Origin: an uncultured Actinomycetes bacterium
GTDB taxonomy: Bacteria > Actinomycetota > Actinomycetes > Mycobacteriales > Mycobacteriaceae
Assembly: GCA_903862565.1 (NCBI GenBank)
Contig: CAIOYU010000643.1
Coordinates: 1 to 36,036 of the forward strand
DNA length: 36,036 nt
Reading direction: 5' to 3'
Both the position numbers and the translations under genes were made by a program. Of this stretch, positions 1 through 11,100 are shown one piece after another. How positions within the stretch are numbered: the stretch's first letter is position 1; each line of letters opens with the position of its first letter. The notes beneath the pieces are model-generated. The model worked only from the letters and a program-made list of their open reading frames with translations. It was not told where the DNA came from and made no database searches.

Positions 1-267
1 CACCACCGCAAGGACCTCACCTACCGTCCGATCACCGATGCGCCTACCTGCGTGGTGGCACTCGCCGTCCCGGAAGGCCCGCAAAGCGAACTCGTCGAGG
101 AGTTCATCGGGATTGTGCGGGGACGCAAGCCCGGTTCGTCGCGGGGTCAGGACCAGCAGGCGCCGAAACGCAAAGCCCGGGAAAAGACGCTCGCCAAGCA
201 GGCCGCCCGCGCCGCCGCCGGGAATGTCGCGCGCAAGCCGGGCCCAGCCAAGCGGGGCCGGCGCTGA
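1..267 (+). CDS. C-terminal fragment of a LysR-type transcriptional regulator (truncated by window edge) with basic Lys/Arg/Ala-rich tail
   Basis: Frame 1 open from base 1 to TGA at 265-267; 'LTYRPITDAPTCVVALAVPEG...LVEEFIGIVRG' resembles the end of a LysR substrate-binding domain, followed by a basic tail. Confidence 0.55.
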   Translation, partial: HHRKDLTYRPITDAPTCVVALAVPEGPQSELVEEFIGIVRGRKPGSSRGQDQQAPKRKAREKTLAKQAARAAAGNVARKPGPAKRGRR

Positions 268-268
268 G

Positions 269-739
269 TCAGGCCTTCTTGCGGGACCGCAGTACGTCCA
301 GGGCCTTGTCGGCGTGGGTGTCCATGTTGACTTCGCTGGAGATCACGTCGAGCACGGTGCTGTCGGAGTCGATCACGAAGGTGGTGCGTTTGACCGGCAT
401 GAACTTGCCCAGCAGGCCCCGCTTGACGCCGAACATCTCGGCGACTTTGCCGTCGGCGTCGGACAACAACGGATAGTCGAACCGCTGGGAGTCGGAGAAC
501 TTCGACTGCTTCTCCACCGCATCGGTGCTGATGCCCACCCGTGCCGCGCCGACGCCGTCGAACTCGCTTGCGAGGTCTCGGAAGTGGCAGGCCTCCTTGG
601 TGCAACCGGGGGTCATCGCGGCGGGGTAGAAGAACAACACCACCGGCCCGCCCGCGAGCAGGCTGGTCAGGGATCGCACCGTCCCGGTCTGGTCGGGTAA
701 TTCGAAGTCGGGCACACGGTCACCACGTTTCATGATCAC
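269..739 (-). CDS. bcp: Peroxiredoxin, BCP/thiol peroxidase family
   Basis: 156 aa; '[14 protein letters not shown]', '[23 protein letters not shown]' peroxidatic Cys motif. Confidence 0.9.
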   Translation of the reverse strand: MIMKRGDRVPDFELPDQTGTVRSLTSLLAGGPVVLFFYPAAMTPGCTKEACHFRDLASEFDGVGAARVGISTDAVEKQSKFSDSQRFDYPLLSDADGKVAEMFGVKRGLLGKFMPVKRTTFVIDSDSTVLDVISSEVNMDTHADKALDVLRSRKKA

Positions 740-781
740 TACGTTATCGGGTGGTCAGCGCCGGGGAACAGGTCTGGGAAG

Positions 782-2326
782 ATGTACCCCGTGTCCACCC
801 TCGCCGTCACGACCACGCGCGACGAGTTCCGCGCGCTGGCCGCCGAACACCGGGTGGTCCCGGTGACCCGTAAGGTGCTCGCCGACAGCGAGACTCCGCT
901 GTCGGCCTACCGCAAACTCGCCGGCAACCGCCCCGGAACCTTCCTTTTGGAATCCGCCGAGAACGGGCGCTCCTGGTCGCGGTGGTCGTTCATCGGAGCC
1001 GGCGCGCCATCGGCGCTGACGGTCCGTGACGGTCAGGCGGTCTGGCTGGGTGCCAGCCCCAAGGATGCCCCTGCCGGCGGGGATCCGCTGGAGGTGCTGC
1101 GCGCCACCATCGATTTGTTGGCCACCGGACACCCGGCGGGATCGACAGTGCCTGGGATGCCACCGCTCTCGGGTGGATTGGTCGGGTTCTTCGCCTACGA
1201 CTTCGTCCGGAGGCTCGAGCGGCTGCCGGAGCTTGCCGTTGACGACCTGCATCTGCCCGACATGCTCCTGCTGCTGGCCACCGACCTGGCTGCCGTCGAC
1301 CACCACGAGGGAACCATCACCCTGATCGCCAACGCGGTGAACTGGAACGGCACCGACCAGCATGTGGACCAGGCCTACGACGAGGCCGTGGCCCGCCTCG
1401 ACGTGATGACCCGGGCGCTGGGACAGCCGCTGCCGTCCACGGTGGCCACCTTCAGTCGCCCGGAGCCCCGCCATCGGTCGCAGCGCACGATGGAGGAGTA
1501 CGGGGCCATCGTCGAGAAGCTCGTCGGGGAGATCGAGGCCGGCGAGGCATTCCAGGTGGTGCCGTCTCAGCGCTTCGAGATCGACACCGACGCCGACCCG
1601 ATCGACGTCTACCGGATGCTGCGGGTGTCCAACCCCAGCCCCTACATGTACCTGATGCAGATCCCGAATGAGGCTGGGGAGACGGCGTTTTCGATCGTCG
1701 GCTCCAGTCCGGAGGCGCTGGTGACGGTGCAGGACCGCTGGGCGACCACCCATCCCATCGCCGGCACCCGGTGGCGCGGCCACACCGAGGAGGAGGACCA
1801 GCTGCTCGAGAAGGAACTGCTGTCCGACGAGAAGGAGCGTGCCGAGCACCTGATGCTGGTCGACTTGGGCCGTAACGATCTGGGTCGGGTCTGCGTGCCG
1901 GGCACCGTGCGGGTCGAGGACTACAGCCACATCGAGCGCTACAGCCACGTCATGCACCTGGTCTCCACCGTGACCGGGCTGCTCGCCGAGCACCGCACCG
2001 CACTGGACGCCGTGACGGCCTGTTTCCCGGCAGGCACCCTGTCGGGGGCGCCGAAGGTGCGGGCGATGGAACTCATCGAAGAAGTCGAGAAGACCCGCCG
2101 CGGCCTCTACGGCGGAGTGGTCGGCTACCTCGACTTCGCGGGCAACGCCGACTTCGCGATCGCCATCCGCACCGCGCTGATGCGCGACGGCATCGCCTAC
2201 GTCCAGGCAGGCGGCGGTGTGGTGGCCGACTCCAACGGGCCCTATGAGTACACCGAGTCCGCAAACAAGGCCAAGGCGGTTCTCAGCGCGATCGCCGCCG
2301 CCGAGACTCTGGACGCACCGGCGTGA
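782..2326 (+). CDS. trpE: Anthranilate synthase component I
   Basis: 514 aa; chorismate-binding motifs 'FQVVPSQRF', '[12 protein letters not shown]', '[10 protein letters not shown]', '[17 protein letters not shown]'; alternative GTG start at 791 possible. Confidence 0.95.
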   Translation: MYPVSTLAVTTTRDEFRALAAEHRVVPVTRKVLADSETPLSAYRKLAGNRPGTFLLESAENGRSWSRWSFIGAGAPSALTVRDGQAVWLGASPKDAPAGGDPLEVLRATIDLLATGHPAGSTVPGMPPLSGGLVGFFAYDFVRRLERLPELAVDDLHLPDMLLLLATDLAAVDHHEGTITLIANAVNWNGTDQHVDQAYDEAVARLDVMTRALGQPLPSTVATFSRPEPRHRSQRTMEEYGAIVEKLVGEIEAGEAFQVVPSQRFEIDTDADPIDVYRMLRVSNPSPYMYLMQIPNEAGETAFSIVGSSPEALVTVQDRWATTHPIAGTRWRGHTEEEDQLLEKELLSDEKERAEHLMLVDLGRNDLGRVCVPGTVRVEDYSHIERYSHVMHLVSTVTGLLAEHRTALDAVTACFPAGTLSGAPKVRAMELIEEVEKTRRGLYGGVVGYLDFAGNADFAIAIRTALMRDGIAYVQAGGGVVADSNGPYEYTESANKAKAVLSAIAAAETLDAPA

Positions 2327-2928
2327 TCCGGGTCGCCCAGCTTCTGCTCCTGCTGGCCGCCGGCTTGCTGTGGGCGGCATCCCGCCTGCCCTGGGTATCG
2401 CTGGAATCCTTCGACGAACTCGGCCCTCCCAAAACTTCCGTGCTGACCGGCGGGGCCTGGTCGAACGCGCTGCTGCCGTTGGCCCTGCTGATGATCGCCG
2501 CTGCGCTGGCGGGGCTGGCTGTGCGGGGCTGGCTGTTGCGTGGAGTCGCCATGCTTGTCGCGGTGGCGAGTCTGGCGCTGGGCTATCTGGGCCTCAGCCT
2601 CATCGTGATGCCCGACGTCGCCCCGCGCGCCGCCGCGCTGGCCGACGTGCCGGTGGCGATTCTCGTCGGTAGCCATCGACACATCGCCGGTGCGGTTCTC
2701 ACGCTCATCGCGGCGGTGTGCGCCCTGCTGGCCGCCGTACTGATGGTGCGCACGGCCTCATCTGTGCGATACGCCGCGGCCACTTCTGCTTCCCCCGGGC
2801 GTGCAGTCACCGCGGATTCCGAGCGGTTGCTGTGGGACGCCCTGGATGCGGGCCGTGATCCTACCGATGGAGACGGTGACGGACCCGGCGATTCGTCGGG
2901 TCCGGGGCCCGGCTCAGAGGGGCGGTGA
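2323..2928 (+). CDS. Trp-associated membrane protein (TIGR02234-type)
   Basis: 201 aa multi-TM protein between trpE and trpC, start overlapping trpE stop. Confidence 0.8.
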   Translation: MIRVAQLLLLLAAGLLWAASRLPWVSLESFDELGPPKTSVLTGGAWSNALLPLALLMIAAALAGLAVRGWLLRGVAMLVAVASLALGYLGLSLIVMPDVAPRAAALADVPVAILVGSHRHIAGAVLTLIAAVCALLAAVLMVRTASSVRYAAATSASPGRAVTADSERLLWDALDAGRDPTDGDGDGPGDSSGPGPGSEGR

Positions 2929-3024
2929 CGGATGCCGGTAATCGGGCGGCTAATCTTTCAGCGGTATCGACGCTCAGGCGCGACACCGCAAGGCAGTACA
3001 TCGCAAGAGGGGAACCGGCTGTCC

Positions 3025-3843
3025 ATGAGTTCGGCAACCGTACTTGACTCCATTCTCGAAGGAGTTCGTGCGGACGTTGCCGCCCGTGAGGCTCGGGTGA
3101 GCATGGCTGAGATCAGGGCGGCAGCCGAGGCTGCGCCCCCGGCCAGGGACGCCATGGCTGCACTGCGCGCCCCGGGCATCGCGGTGATCGCCGAAGTCAA
3201 GCGGGCCAGTCCATCGCGGGGCCAACTCGCACCGATCGCCGATCCTGCCGACCTGGCCCGCGCGTACCAGGCCGGCGGGGCCCGGGCGATCAGCGTGCTC
3301 ACCGAGGAGCGGCGTTTCAAGGGATCGCTGGCCGACCTGGACGCCGTCCGCGCCGCGGTCACCATTCCGGTTCTGCGCAAGGATTTCATCGTGCGGCCGT
3401 ACCAGATCCACGAGGCGCGGGCGCACGGTGCCGACATGCTTCTGCTGATCGTGGCGGCATTGGATCAGTCGGCGCTGGTGTCGATGCTGGACCGGACCGA
3501 GTCGTTGGGCATGACCGCGTTGGTCGAGGTGCACACCGAGGAGGAGGCCGACCGCGCACTGCAGGCAGGTGCGAAGGTGATCGGTGTCAACGCCCGAGAT
3601 CTGAAGACCCTGTCGGTCGACCGCGACTGCTTCGGCCGTATCGCGCCTGGACTGCCGTCCAGTACCATCCGCATCGCCGAGTCCGGTGTTCGGGGTCCGG
3701 CTGACCTGCTGGCATACGCCGGGGCGGGAGCCGACGCCGTTCTGGTCGGGGAAGGCCTGGTGACCAGTGGTGATCCGCGCACCGCGGTGGCTGACCTGGT
3801 GACCGCCGGTGCTCATCCGTCGTGTCCGAAACCGGTACGCTGA
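3025..3843 (+). CDS. trpC: Indole-3-glycerol phosphate synthase
   Basis: '[25 protein letters not shown]', '[13 protein letters not shown]', 'VLRKDFIV', '[11 protein letters not shown]', 'AESGV'. Start trimmed from the ORF track (2932) to ATG 3025 based on family N-terminus. Confidence 0.93.
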   Translation: MSSATVLDSILEGVRADVAAREARVSMAEIRAAAEAAPPARDAMAALRAPGIAVIAEVKRASPSRGQLAPIADPADLARAYQAGGARAISVLTEERRFKGSLADLDAVRAAVTIPVLRKDFIVRPYQIHEARAHGADMLLLIVAALDQSALVSMLDRTESLGMTALVEVHTEEEADRALQAGAKVIGVNARDLKTLSVDRDCFGRIAPGLPSSTIRIAESGVRGPADLLAYAGAGADAVLVGEGLVTSGDPRTAVADLVTAGAHPSCPKPVR

Positions 3844-3867
3844 AACCTCGCTCTGTCGAGTACACAC

Positions 3868-5133
3868 ATGGCTGATACCTCCACCCCGAACCTGCCCCGT
3901 GCCAGCACGGCGTTAGCAGAGCCCACGACCCACGACCCTGATGCTCGCGGGCATTTCGGCGTCTTCGGCGGTCGCTACATCCCCGAGGCGCTGATGGCCG
4001 TCATCGAGGAAGTCACCGCCGCCTACGAGAAGGCGCGGACCGACCAGACGTTCCTGGACAAGCTCGACGATCTGCAGACGCACTACGCCGGGCGGCCCTC
4101 GCCGCTGTACGAGGCGACGCGTCTCGGTGAGCACGCCGGCGGCGCGCGGATCTTCCTCAAGCGCGAAGATCTCAACCACACCGGATCGCACAAGATCAAC
4201 AACGTTCTCGGTCAGGCACTCCTGGCGCGACAGATGGGCAAGACCCGGGTGATCGCCGAGACCGGAGCCGGCCAGCACGGGGTGGCAACCGCCACGGCCT
4301 GTGCACTGCTGGGCTTGGACTGCGTCATCTACATGGGTGCGGTCGACACGGCCCGCCAGGCGCTCAACGTCGCCCGGATGCGTCTGCTCGGCGCGGAAGT
4401 GGTTGCGGTGCAGTCCGGCTCGAAGACCCTCAAGGACGCCGTCAACGAGGCGTTCCGGGATTGGGTCGCCCACGCCGACGACACCTACTACTGCTTCGGG
4501 ACGGCGGCCGGTCCGCATCCGTTCCCGGTGATGGTCCGCGATTTCCAGCGGGTCATCGGTATGGAGGCCCGCGCCCAGATCATTGCGCAGGCCGGCCGGT
4601 TGCCCGATGCCGTCACCGCCTGCGTGGGCGGTGGCTCGAACGCGATCGGTATTTTCCACGCCTTCATCGACGATCCCGGCGTCCGTCTGATCGGCTACGA
4701 GGCCGGCGGCGACGGCGTCGAGACCGGACGTCACGCGGCCACCTTCTCGGGTGGATCACCCGGCGCCTTCCAGGGTTCCTACTCCTACGTGATGCAGAAT
4801 CCCGATGGCCAGACCATCGAATCCCATTCGATCTCAGCCGGATTGGACTATCCCGGCGTCGGCCCCGAACACGCGTTCCTCAAGGAGATCGGCCGGGCGG
4901 AGTACCGGCCCATCACCGACACTGAGGCCATGGATGCCTTCAGCCTGCTGTGCCGGCTGGAAGGCATCATCCCGGCCATCGAGTCGGCCCACGCCATCGC
5001 TGGCTCGGTCGAACTTGGCGCCGAGCTCGGACCCGACTCGATCATCGTGGTCAACCTCTCCGGCCGCGGTGACAAAGACGTGGAGACCGCTGCCCGCTGG
5101 TTCGGTCTGCTCGACGGCCCGGGAGCCTCATGA
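3868..5133 (+). CDS. trpB: Tryptophan synthase beta chain
   Basis: 421 aa; '[16 protein letters not shown]' PLP-Lys motif, '[12 protein letters not shown]', '[10 protein letters not shown]'. Confidence 0.97.
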   Translation: MADTSTPNLPRASTALAEPTTHDPDARGHFGVFGGRYIPEALMAVIEEVTAAYEKARTDQTFLDKLDDLQTHYAGRPSPLYEATRLGEHAGGARIFLKREDLNHTGSHKINNVLGQALLARQMGKTRVIAETGAGQHGVATATACALLGLDCVIYMGAVDTARQALNVARMRLLGAEVVAVQSGSKTLKDAVNEAFRDWVAHADDTYYCFGTAAGPHPFPVMVRDFQRVIGMEARAQIIAQAGRLPDAVTACVGGGSNAIGIFHAFIDDPGVRLIGYEAGGDGVETGRHAATFSGGSPGAFQGSYSYVMQNPDGQTIESHSISAGLDYPGVGPEHAFLKEIGRAEYRPITDTEAMDAFSLLCRLEGIIPAIESAHAIAGSVELGAELGPDSIIVVNLSGRGDKDVETAARWFGLLDGPGAS

Positions 5134-5939
5134 CCGTGCAGCACAGCCAGCCCGGTCGGCTGGGCCCGATCTTCGATGCGTGCCGTTCCGAGGACCGCGC
5201 GGCCCTGATCGGCTACCTGCCGACCGGCTATCCCGACGTGCCGACCTCGATTGACGCCATGGTCGCGATGTCCGGTGACTGCGACATCATCGAAGTGGGG
5301 ATGCCGTACTCCGACCCGGGAATGGACGGCCCGGTGATCGCCACGGCCACCGAGGTCGCGCTTCAGGGCGGGGTTCGGGTCACCGACACATTGCGGGCGG
5401 TCGAGGCCATCAGCGCCGCCGGTGGCAACGCGGTGGTGATGACCTACTGGAACCTGTTGGCGCACTACGGGGTTGACGCCTTCGCTCGTGACCTGGCCGC
5501 GGCCGGCGGGTTGGGTGTGATCACCCCCGACCTCATCCCCGACGAGGCCGAGGAGTGGATGGCGGCCTCGGAGCGCCATGATCTGGACCGGATCTTCCTG
5601 GTGGCGCCGTCGTCGACCCCCGAACGGCTCGCGCGCACCGTCGAAGCGTGTCGTGGATTCGTCTACGCGGCCTCAACCATGGGAGTGACCGGCGCTCGTG
5701 AAGCGGTGTCCCAGGCCGCACCGGATCTGGTCCGCCGGGTCAGAGAGATTTCCGACATACCCGTCGGGGTGGGTCTCGGGGTGCGCTCCCGGGCGCAGGC
5801 TGCCGAGATCGCGCTTTTCGCCGACGGGGTCATCGTCGGTTCGGCTCTCGTCTCCGCCCTGGGCGAGGGGGTGCCCGCGGTGCGGGACCTGACCGAGGAA
5901 CTTGCCGTCGGGGTGCGGAAAGAGGTGCCTGCCAAGTGA
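5130..5939 (+). CDS. trpA: Tryptophan synthase alpha chain
   Basis: 269 aa; '[10 protein letters not shown]', '[18 protein letters not shown]', '[12 protein letters not shown]'; ATGA overlap with trpB. Confidence 0.96.
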   Translation: MTVQHSQPGRLGPIFDACRSEDRAALIGYLPTGYPDVPTSIDAMVAMSGDCDIIEVGMPYSDPGMDGPVIATATEVALQGGVRVTDTLRAVEAISAAGGNAVVMTYWNLLAHYGVDAFARDLAAAGGLGVITPDLIPDEAEEWMAASERHDLDRIFLVAPSSTPERLARTVEACRGFVYAASTMGVTGAREAVSQAAPDLVRRVREISDIPVGVGLGVRSRAQAAEIALFADGVIVGSALVSALGEGVPAVRDLTEELAVGVRKEVPAK

Positions 5940-7753
5940 CGACAACGGTGCTTGCCTACATTCCGAGTCCCGCGCAGGGCGTCTGGCATCTGGGCCCGAT
6001 ACCGATTCGGGCCTACGCGCTGTGCATCATCGCCGGCATCGTCGCTGCTCTGCTGATCGGCGACCGGCGCTGGACGGCACGCGGCGGCGAACCCGGCGTC
6101 ATCTATGACATCGCGTTGTGGGCGGTCCCGTTCGGCTTGATCGGCGGCCGGCTGTATCACGTCATGACGGACTGGAAGACCTATTTCGGTCCGGGTGGAG
6201 CCGGTCCCGCTGCGGCACTTCGGATCTGGGAGGGTGGCCTCGGGATCTGGGGTGCCGTTGCGCTTGGCGCAGTGGGAGCGTGGATTGCCTGCCGCCGCAG
6301 GGGGATTCCCTTGCCCGCGTTCGGCGACGCCGTGGCGCCGGGCATCGTGCTGGCGCAGGCCATCGGCCGGTTGGGCAACTATTTCAACCAGGAACTTTAC
6401 GGCCGTGAGACAACCGTTCCCTGGGGCTTGGAGATCTTCTACCGGCGGGATCCGTCCGGGGTCGTCGACGTCCACTCTCTTGACGGGGTGTCGACCGGGC
6501 AGGTGGCCGCGGTTGTGCACCCCACCTTCCTTTACGAACTGCTCTGGAACCTCTTGGTTTTCGCTGTTCTGCTGTGGGCCGACCGCAAGTACCGGCTGGG
6601 TCACGGCCGCTTGTTCGCGTTGTACGTCGCGCTGTATTGCGTCGGTCGGTTCTGGATCGAACTGATGCGTGACGACGCGGCCACGCACATCGCCGGCATC
6701 CGCATCAACGTGTTCACCGCGACTTTCGTCTTCATCGGCGCAGTGGTCTACATGCTGCTCGCGCCCAAGGGCCGGGAGGATCCGGCGTCTCTGCGCGGCA
6801 AGCCAGTGGTAGCGCACCAGCACGAGTCGCTCACCGAGGAACTGGCGGCTGTTGCCAAGGGCAGTGGACTCATTGCGGCCGCGACGGTCGCCGGCGAGCA
6901 CGAGGCCGAGGATGCTCTCGCCGTCGGCGATGTCGAGGTGATCCCCGCCGACAGCCTCGTCGTGCAGTCAACGGCGGCGGAGGTAGTCGAATCGGACGCG
7001 GTGGACACCGCGACACAGATCGTCGAGACGGAGACGTCCGACGGTGCCGTGGTCGTCGAGACCGGCGAGGTCGTCGAGGCCGTCGAGCGTTCGGACGACG
7101 GCGATGCAGACGACACCATCGTCGTGTACTCCGCGCCGGTCGAGACGGACACCGTCCTGGTCTACGAGTCAGCCGACGAACCGGACTCTGAGGTTGTCGT
7201 GACTGAGACTGTTGTGACCGAGGCGGCCGAGTCTGAGGCGGCCGAGTCTGAGGCTGTTGTCACCAGCGCTGTCGTGACCGAGGCGGTCGTGACCGAGGTT
7301 GTCGAGTCTGAGGCTGTTGTCACCGAGGTTGTCGAGTCTGAGGCTGTCGTGACTGAGACCGTCGTCATTGATTCGGGTGACGCCGAGGTGCCCGAGAGTG
7401 ACACGATCGTGCATGACGCAGTCGTCACGGACGCGGTGAGCAGTGACACCGTGGTGATCGAGTCAGGGGCTGATGACTCGGAGGCAGTCGTTTCGGAGAC
7501 GGTCGTGTCCGACGACCCGCCTGCTGATGCCGTGGTGGTCGTCACCGAAGCCGTGGTCGTAACCCAAGCCGTGGTCGTCACCGAGGCCGAGGCAGTCGAA
7601 GCCGAACTGGCGCCTGGGCCGAAAGCCGTCCCCGCGGTTGAACTCCACCCGGAACCGAAGGCCGAATCCGCATCTGTGGTAGCCGACGATGAAGCCCCGA
7701 AACTGGGCTCGACGTTCAAGCGGTTGCTGTGGGGCGCGGGTAAGCGGGACTGA
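5936..7753 (+). CDS. lgt: Prolipoprotein diacylglyceryl transferase with about 320-residue acidic repetitive C-terminal extension
   Basis: GTG start overlapping trpA stop; '[13 protein letters not shown]'-type region, '[20 protein letters not shown]' Lgt signature, '[12 protein letters not shown]'; V/E/T/S/D-rich tail after about residue 285. Confidence 0.95.
   Translation: MTTTVLAYIPSPAQGVWHLGPIPIRAYALCIIAGIVAALLIGDRRWTARGGEPGVIYDIALWAVPFGLIGGRLYHVMTDWKTYFGPGGAGPAAALRIWEGGLGIWGAVALGAVGAWIACRRRGIPLPAFGDAVAPGIVLAQAIGRLGNYFNQELYGRETTVPWGLEIFYRRDPSGVVDVHSLDGVSTGQVAAVVHPTFLYELLWNLLVFAVLLWADRKYRLGHGRLFALYVALYCVGRFWIELMRDDAATHIAGIRINVFTATFVFIGAVVYMLLAPKGREDPASLRGKPVVAHQHESLTEELAAVAKGSGLIAAATVAGEHEAEDALAVGDVEVIPADSLVVQSTAAEVVESDAVDTATQIVETETSDGAVVVETGEVVEAVERSDDGDADDTIVVYSAPVETDTVLVYESADEPDSEVVVTETVVTEAAESEAAESEAVVTSAVVTEAVVTEVVESEAVVTEVVESEAVVTETVVIDSGDAEVPESDTIVHDAVVTDAVSSDTVVIESGADDSEAVVSETVVSDDPPADAVVVVTEAVVVTQAVVVTEAEAVEAELAPGPKAVPAVELHPEPKAESASVVADDEAPKLGSTFKRLLWGAGKRD
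7220..7351 (+). repeat. In-frame coding tandem repeats within the lgt tail
   Basis: 15-bp unit gaggcggccgagtct at 7220-7234 and 7235-7249; 30-bp unit accgaggttgtcgagtctgaggctgttgtc at 7292-7321 and near-identical copy at 7322-7351 ([10 protein letters not shown]). Confidence 0.85.
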
Positions 7754-7792
7754 CGGCCGTATGGCCACCCCGCCTTCTGGCATTCTGATTTC

Positions 7793-8320
7793 ATGACCGA
7801 GCCGCCGTTCGGAGGCGGAGAGATGCCGCCGCAGTACCAACCTCCGCCTGCCTACGCGCCGGAACAGCCACCAACGGGTTACATCCCGCCGGACAACACG
7901 GGCTACGGCGCCACCGGCTACGAACCCCCTGTCGCTGGTTACTACGGATCACCCGGCCAGTTCCCGCCGCCGGTCTACCCGGCACCGGGTCCGATTCCCG
8001 GGTACTACGTCGATCCGGTTGCCCCCTACGGCCGACATCCGTTCACCGGGGAACCGTTGTCCGACAAGTCGAAACTCGTGGCCGGGCTGCTGCAACTCAT
8101 CGGCCTTTTCGGCATTCTCGGCATCGGTCGGCTCTACCTGGGTTACACGGGCCTCGGCATCGCCCAACTGCTGATTGGAATATTCGGGGGGCTGATCATC
8201 GGGTTCCTGACGTGCGGGGTCGGCTTCCTCATTCCCGTCGTGTGGGCCATCGTCGACTCCGTGATGATCCTGAGTGACAAAGTGCGCGACCCACAGGGAC
8301 GTCCCCTGCGGGACGGGTGA
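7793..8320 (+). CDS. TM2-domain protein with Pro/Tyr/Gly-rich N-terminus
   Basis: 'KSKLVAGLLQLIGLFGILGIGRLYLGYTGLGIAQLLIGIFGG' TM2-type motif. Confidence 0.8.
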   Translation: MTEPPFGGGEMPPQYQPPPAYAPEQPPTGYIPPDNTGYGATGYEPPVAGYYGSPGQFPPPVYPAPGPIPGYYVDPVAPYGRHPFTGEPLSDKSKLVAGLLQLIGLFGILGIGRLYLGYTGLGIAQLLIGIFGGLIIGFLTCGVGFLIPVVWAIVDSVMILSDKVRDPQGRPLRDG

Positions 8321-8721
8321 GCATCATGACGGAACGCACAAAGGTCTACGGCGGGCTCGGCGCCGGTGTGTTGGCGCTCGGCGCACTGACCTACATCGGC
8401 GTGGCAGACCCGCACCGTCCTGGGTCTGTGTTCCCGCCGTGCCCATTCAAAATGCTCACCGGATGGAACTGTCCGGCGTGCGGGGGACTGCGGATGACCC
8501 ACGACCTGCTCCACGGAGACATCGCGGCCGCCGTCGTCGACAACGTCTTTCTCCTGACCGGCCTGCCGCTGCTGGCCGCGTGGGCGCTGTGGCGGCGCCA
8601 GCACGGACAGCGTGTGTTCACACCGGCAGTCGGGGTGCTGATCGCCGTGGCCGCGCTCATCTGGACGGTCGTCCGTAACGTGCCGGGATTTCCTTTGATG
8701 CCCACCATTCTCGGCACCTGA
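8317..8721 (+). CDS. DUF2752 family membrane protein
   Basis: 'CPFKMLTGWNCPACGGLRMTHDLLHGD' Cys motif; GTG 8317 or ATG 8326 start. Confidence 0.8.
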   Translation: MSIMTERTKVYGGLGAGVLALGALTYIGVADPHRPGSVFPPCPFKMLTGWNCPACGGLRMTHDLLHGDIAAAVVDNVFLLTGLPLLAAWALWRRQHGQRVFTPAVGVLIAVAALIWTVVRNVPGFPLMPTILGT

Positions 8722-8767
8722 TCAGACCCACCCCGCGGCGGCGGCAACCCGGCTATGCTCGGTCTTC

Positions 8768-10189
8768 GTGACACGCCGCGGCAAAATCGTCTGCACTCTA
8801 GGTCCGGCCACCAGCACGGACGAGATGGTCAGGGCCCTGGTTGAGGCGGGCATGGACGTCGCCCGGCTGAACTTCAGCCACGGCGATTACGCCGACCATG
8901 TCGCCTCCTATGAGCGCGTCCGGAGGGCTTCCGACGCCACCGGTCGGGCCGTCGGCATTCTCGCCGACCTGCAAGGTCCCAAGATCCGGCTAGGGCGCTT
9001 CGCCGAGGAAAGGACTGTCTGGGCCAACGGCGAGACGGTGCGGATCACCGTGGAGGACTGCGAGGGTACTCACGACCGCGTGTCCACCACGTACAAGAAC
9101 CTGGCGCAGGATGCCAAACTCGGCGACCGCTTGCTTGTCGACGACGGCAATGTGGCCCTGGTTGTCGAGCGCATCGAGGGCAACGACGTGGTCTGCTGCG
9201 TGACGGAGGGCGGCCCGGTCAGCAACAACAAGGGGTTGTCGCTGCCCGGTATGGCAGTTTCCGTTCCCGCTCTGTCCGGCAAGGACATTGAGGATCTTGA
9301 GTTCGCGCTGGAGCTCGGCGTGGACCTGGTCGCGCTGTCATTTGTCCGGTCGCCGGACGACGCCGGACTGGTCCATCAGGTGATGGATCGTGTCGGCCGT
9401 CGCGTGCCGGTGATCGCCAAGCTCGAGAAGCCCGAAGCGGTGGCCAACCTGGAAGCGATCATCGAGGCGTTCGACGCGGTGATGGTGGCTCGTGGCGATC
9501 TCGGCGTCGAACTCCCACTCGAGGAAGTGCCGTTGGTCCAGAAGCGGGCCATCCAGGTCGCCCGCGAGCATGCCAAGCCGGTGATCGTCGCCACCCAGAT
9601 GCTGGAGTCGATGATCGGCAACTCGCGGCCCACCAGGGCGGAAGCCTCCGACGTCGCCAACGCGGTCCTCGACGGTGCGGATGCCGTGATGCTGTCGGGG
9701 GAGACCTCGGTCGGGAAGTTCCCGGTGGAAGCCGTCCGGACGATGGCGCGGATCATCGAGCGGGTCGAGCAGGACGGGACGGTTTCGGCCCCGGGCCTGA
9801 CCCATGTACCCCGCACTAAAGCAGGGGTGATCTCCTACGCGGCCCGTGACATCGGCGAGCGTCTCGACGCCAAGGCACTGGTCGCCTTCACCTCGTCCGG
9901 CGACACCGTGCGCCGGTTGGCCCGGCTGCACAGCCCGCTTCCGCTGCTGGCCTTCGTCACGATCCCCGAACTCCGCAGCCGGTTGGCGCTGACCTGGGGC
10001 ACTGAGACGTTCATCGTCCCGGCGATGGACAGCACCGACGACATGATCCGGCAGGTGGACCAGGCTTTTCTCGCGCTCGGCCGCTACCAGCGTGGTGATC
10101 TGGTGATCATCGTCGCAGGTGCTCCGCCGGGCACAGTAGGCTCGACGAATCTGATTCATGTCCACCGGATCGGGGAGAACGACCACTAG
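8768..10189 (+). CDS. pyk: Pyruvate kinase
   Basis: 473 aa; 'RRGKIVCTLGPAT', 'ADLQGPKIR', 'VIAKLEKPEAV', 'MVARGDLGVELP', 'VIVATQMLESMI'. Confidence 0.97.
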   Translation: MTRRGKIVCTLGPATSTDEMVRALVEAGMDVARLNFSHGDYADHVASYERVRRASDATGRAVGILADLQGPKIRLGRFAEERTVWANGETVRITVEDCEGTHDRVSTTYKNLAQDAKLGDRLLVDDGNVALVVERIEGNDVVCCVTEGGPVSNNKGLSLPGMAVSVPALSGKDIEDLEFALELGVDLVALSFVRSPDDAGLVHQVMDRVGRRVPVIAKLEKPEAVANLEAIIEAFDAVMVARGDLGVELPLEEVPLVQKRAIQVAREHAKPVIVATQMLESMIGNSRPTRAEASDVANAVLDGADAVMLSGETSVGKFPVEAVRTMARIIERVEQDGTVSAPGLTHVPRTKAGVISYAARDIGERLDAKALVAFTSSGDTVRRLARLHSPLPLLAFVTIPELRSRLALTWGTETFIVPAMDSTDDMIRQVDQAFLALGRYQRGDLVIIVAGAPPGTVGSTNLIHVHRIGENDH

Positions 10190-10215
10190 ATCGGTGCGAA
10201 AGGAAGTGCGGCGAG

Positions 10216-11097
10216 TTGGCTGAACCGGTAGCCAGGTCGGACTTCGACGAACTGCTCGCCGTTCTTGAGCTGTCGCCGGGCGACGATGACGTTTACGTCG
10301 GTCGGCATCCGCGTAAGAATCCGATGCGCACCTTCGGTGGCCAACTGATGGCCCAGAGCTTTGTGGCCGCCAGCCGTAGCTTGGACCATGATCTGCCGCC
10401 GAGCGCGCTGTCGATCCACTTCATCGCCGGCGGTGACCCCTCGATTGACATCGAGTTCCATGTCGTCAAGTTGCGAGACGAACGGCGCTTCGCCAACCGG
10501 CGGGTCGACGCCATGCAGAACGGCAAGCTGCTGGCCACCGCCCTCGTGTCCTTCCTGGCCGGTGGTCACGGCCTCGAGCACAACTTCGAGATGCCCAAAG
10601 TGCCTGAGCCGCACACGCTTCCCACCATCGACGAACTGCTTGTCGGCTACGAGGAAGTGGTTCCGGCGTTCGTGAGCGCGTTGCGGCCGATCGAGTGGCG
10701 CTACACCAACGACCCGGCCTGGGTGATGCGCGACAAAGGCGGCCGGCTCGAGCGAAACCGGGTGTGGCTAAAGGCTGCCGGTGAGATGCCCGCCGATCCG
10801 GTGCTCCATACCGCGGCCATGATCTACTCCTCGGACACGACGGTCCTGGATACGATCATCACCACCCACGGACTGTCCTGGGGGTGGGACCGCATCTTCG
10901 CGGTCACCGTCAACCATTCGGTGTGGTTTCACCGCCAGGTCGACTTCGCCGACTGGGTGCTCTATTCCACTGCCTCGCCTGTCGCCGCGGAGTCACGCGG
11001 GCTCGGCATGGGCCACTTCTTCAACAGGTCCGGCCAGGTGATCGCCACAGTGGTCCAGGAAGGCATCGTCAAACACTTTCCGGGTGTCGCGAAATAG
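10216..11097 (+). CDS. tesB: Acyl-CoA thioesterase II
   Basis: 293 aa; 'RTFGGQLMAQSFVAA', 'SIHFIAGGDPSIDIEF', 'HSVWFHRQVDFADWVLY' double hotdog motifs. Confidence 0.93.
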   Translation: MAEPVARSDFDELLAVLELSPGDDDVYVGRHPRKNPMRTFGGQLMAQSFVAASRSLDHDLPPSALSIHFIAGGDPSIDIEFHVVKLRDERRFANRRVDAMQNGKLLATALVSFLAGGHGLEHNFEMPKVPEPHTLPTIDELLVGYEEVVPAFVSALRPIEWRYTNDPAWVMRDKGGRLERNRVWLKAAGEMPADPVLHTAAMIYSSDTTVLDTIITTHGLSWGWDRIFAVTVNHSVWFHRQVDFADWVLYSTASPVAAESRGLGMGHFFNRSGQVIATVVQEGIVKHFPGVAK

Positions 11098-11100
11098 GGG

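Noticed and set aside
755-2380. 541-aa minus-strand ORF opposite trpE
   Set aside because: Antisense ORF in high-GC DNA; H/G/V/R-rich shadow translation with no domain, trpE is unambiguous on the other strand.
5663-6901. 412-aa minus ORF opposite trpA and lgt
   Set aside because: Antisense shadow of two clear genes.
7162-7794. Ser/Thr-rich 210-aa minus ORF opposite the lgt tail, resembling a mucin-like surface protein
   Set aside because: Composition is forced by the antisense of the V/E/T-rich repeat; no signal peptide or independent start context.
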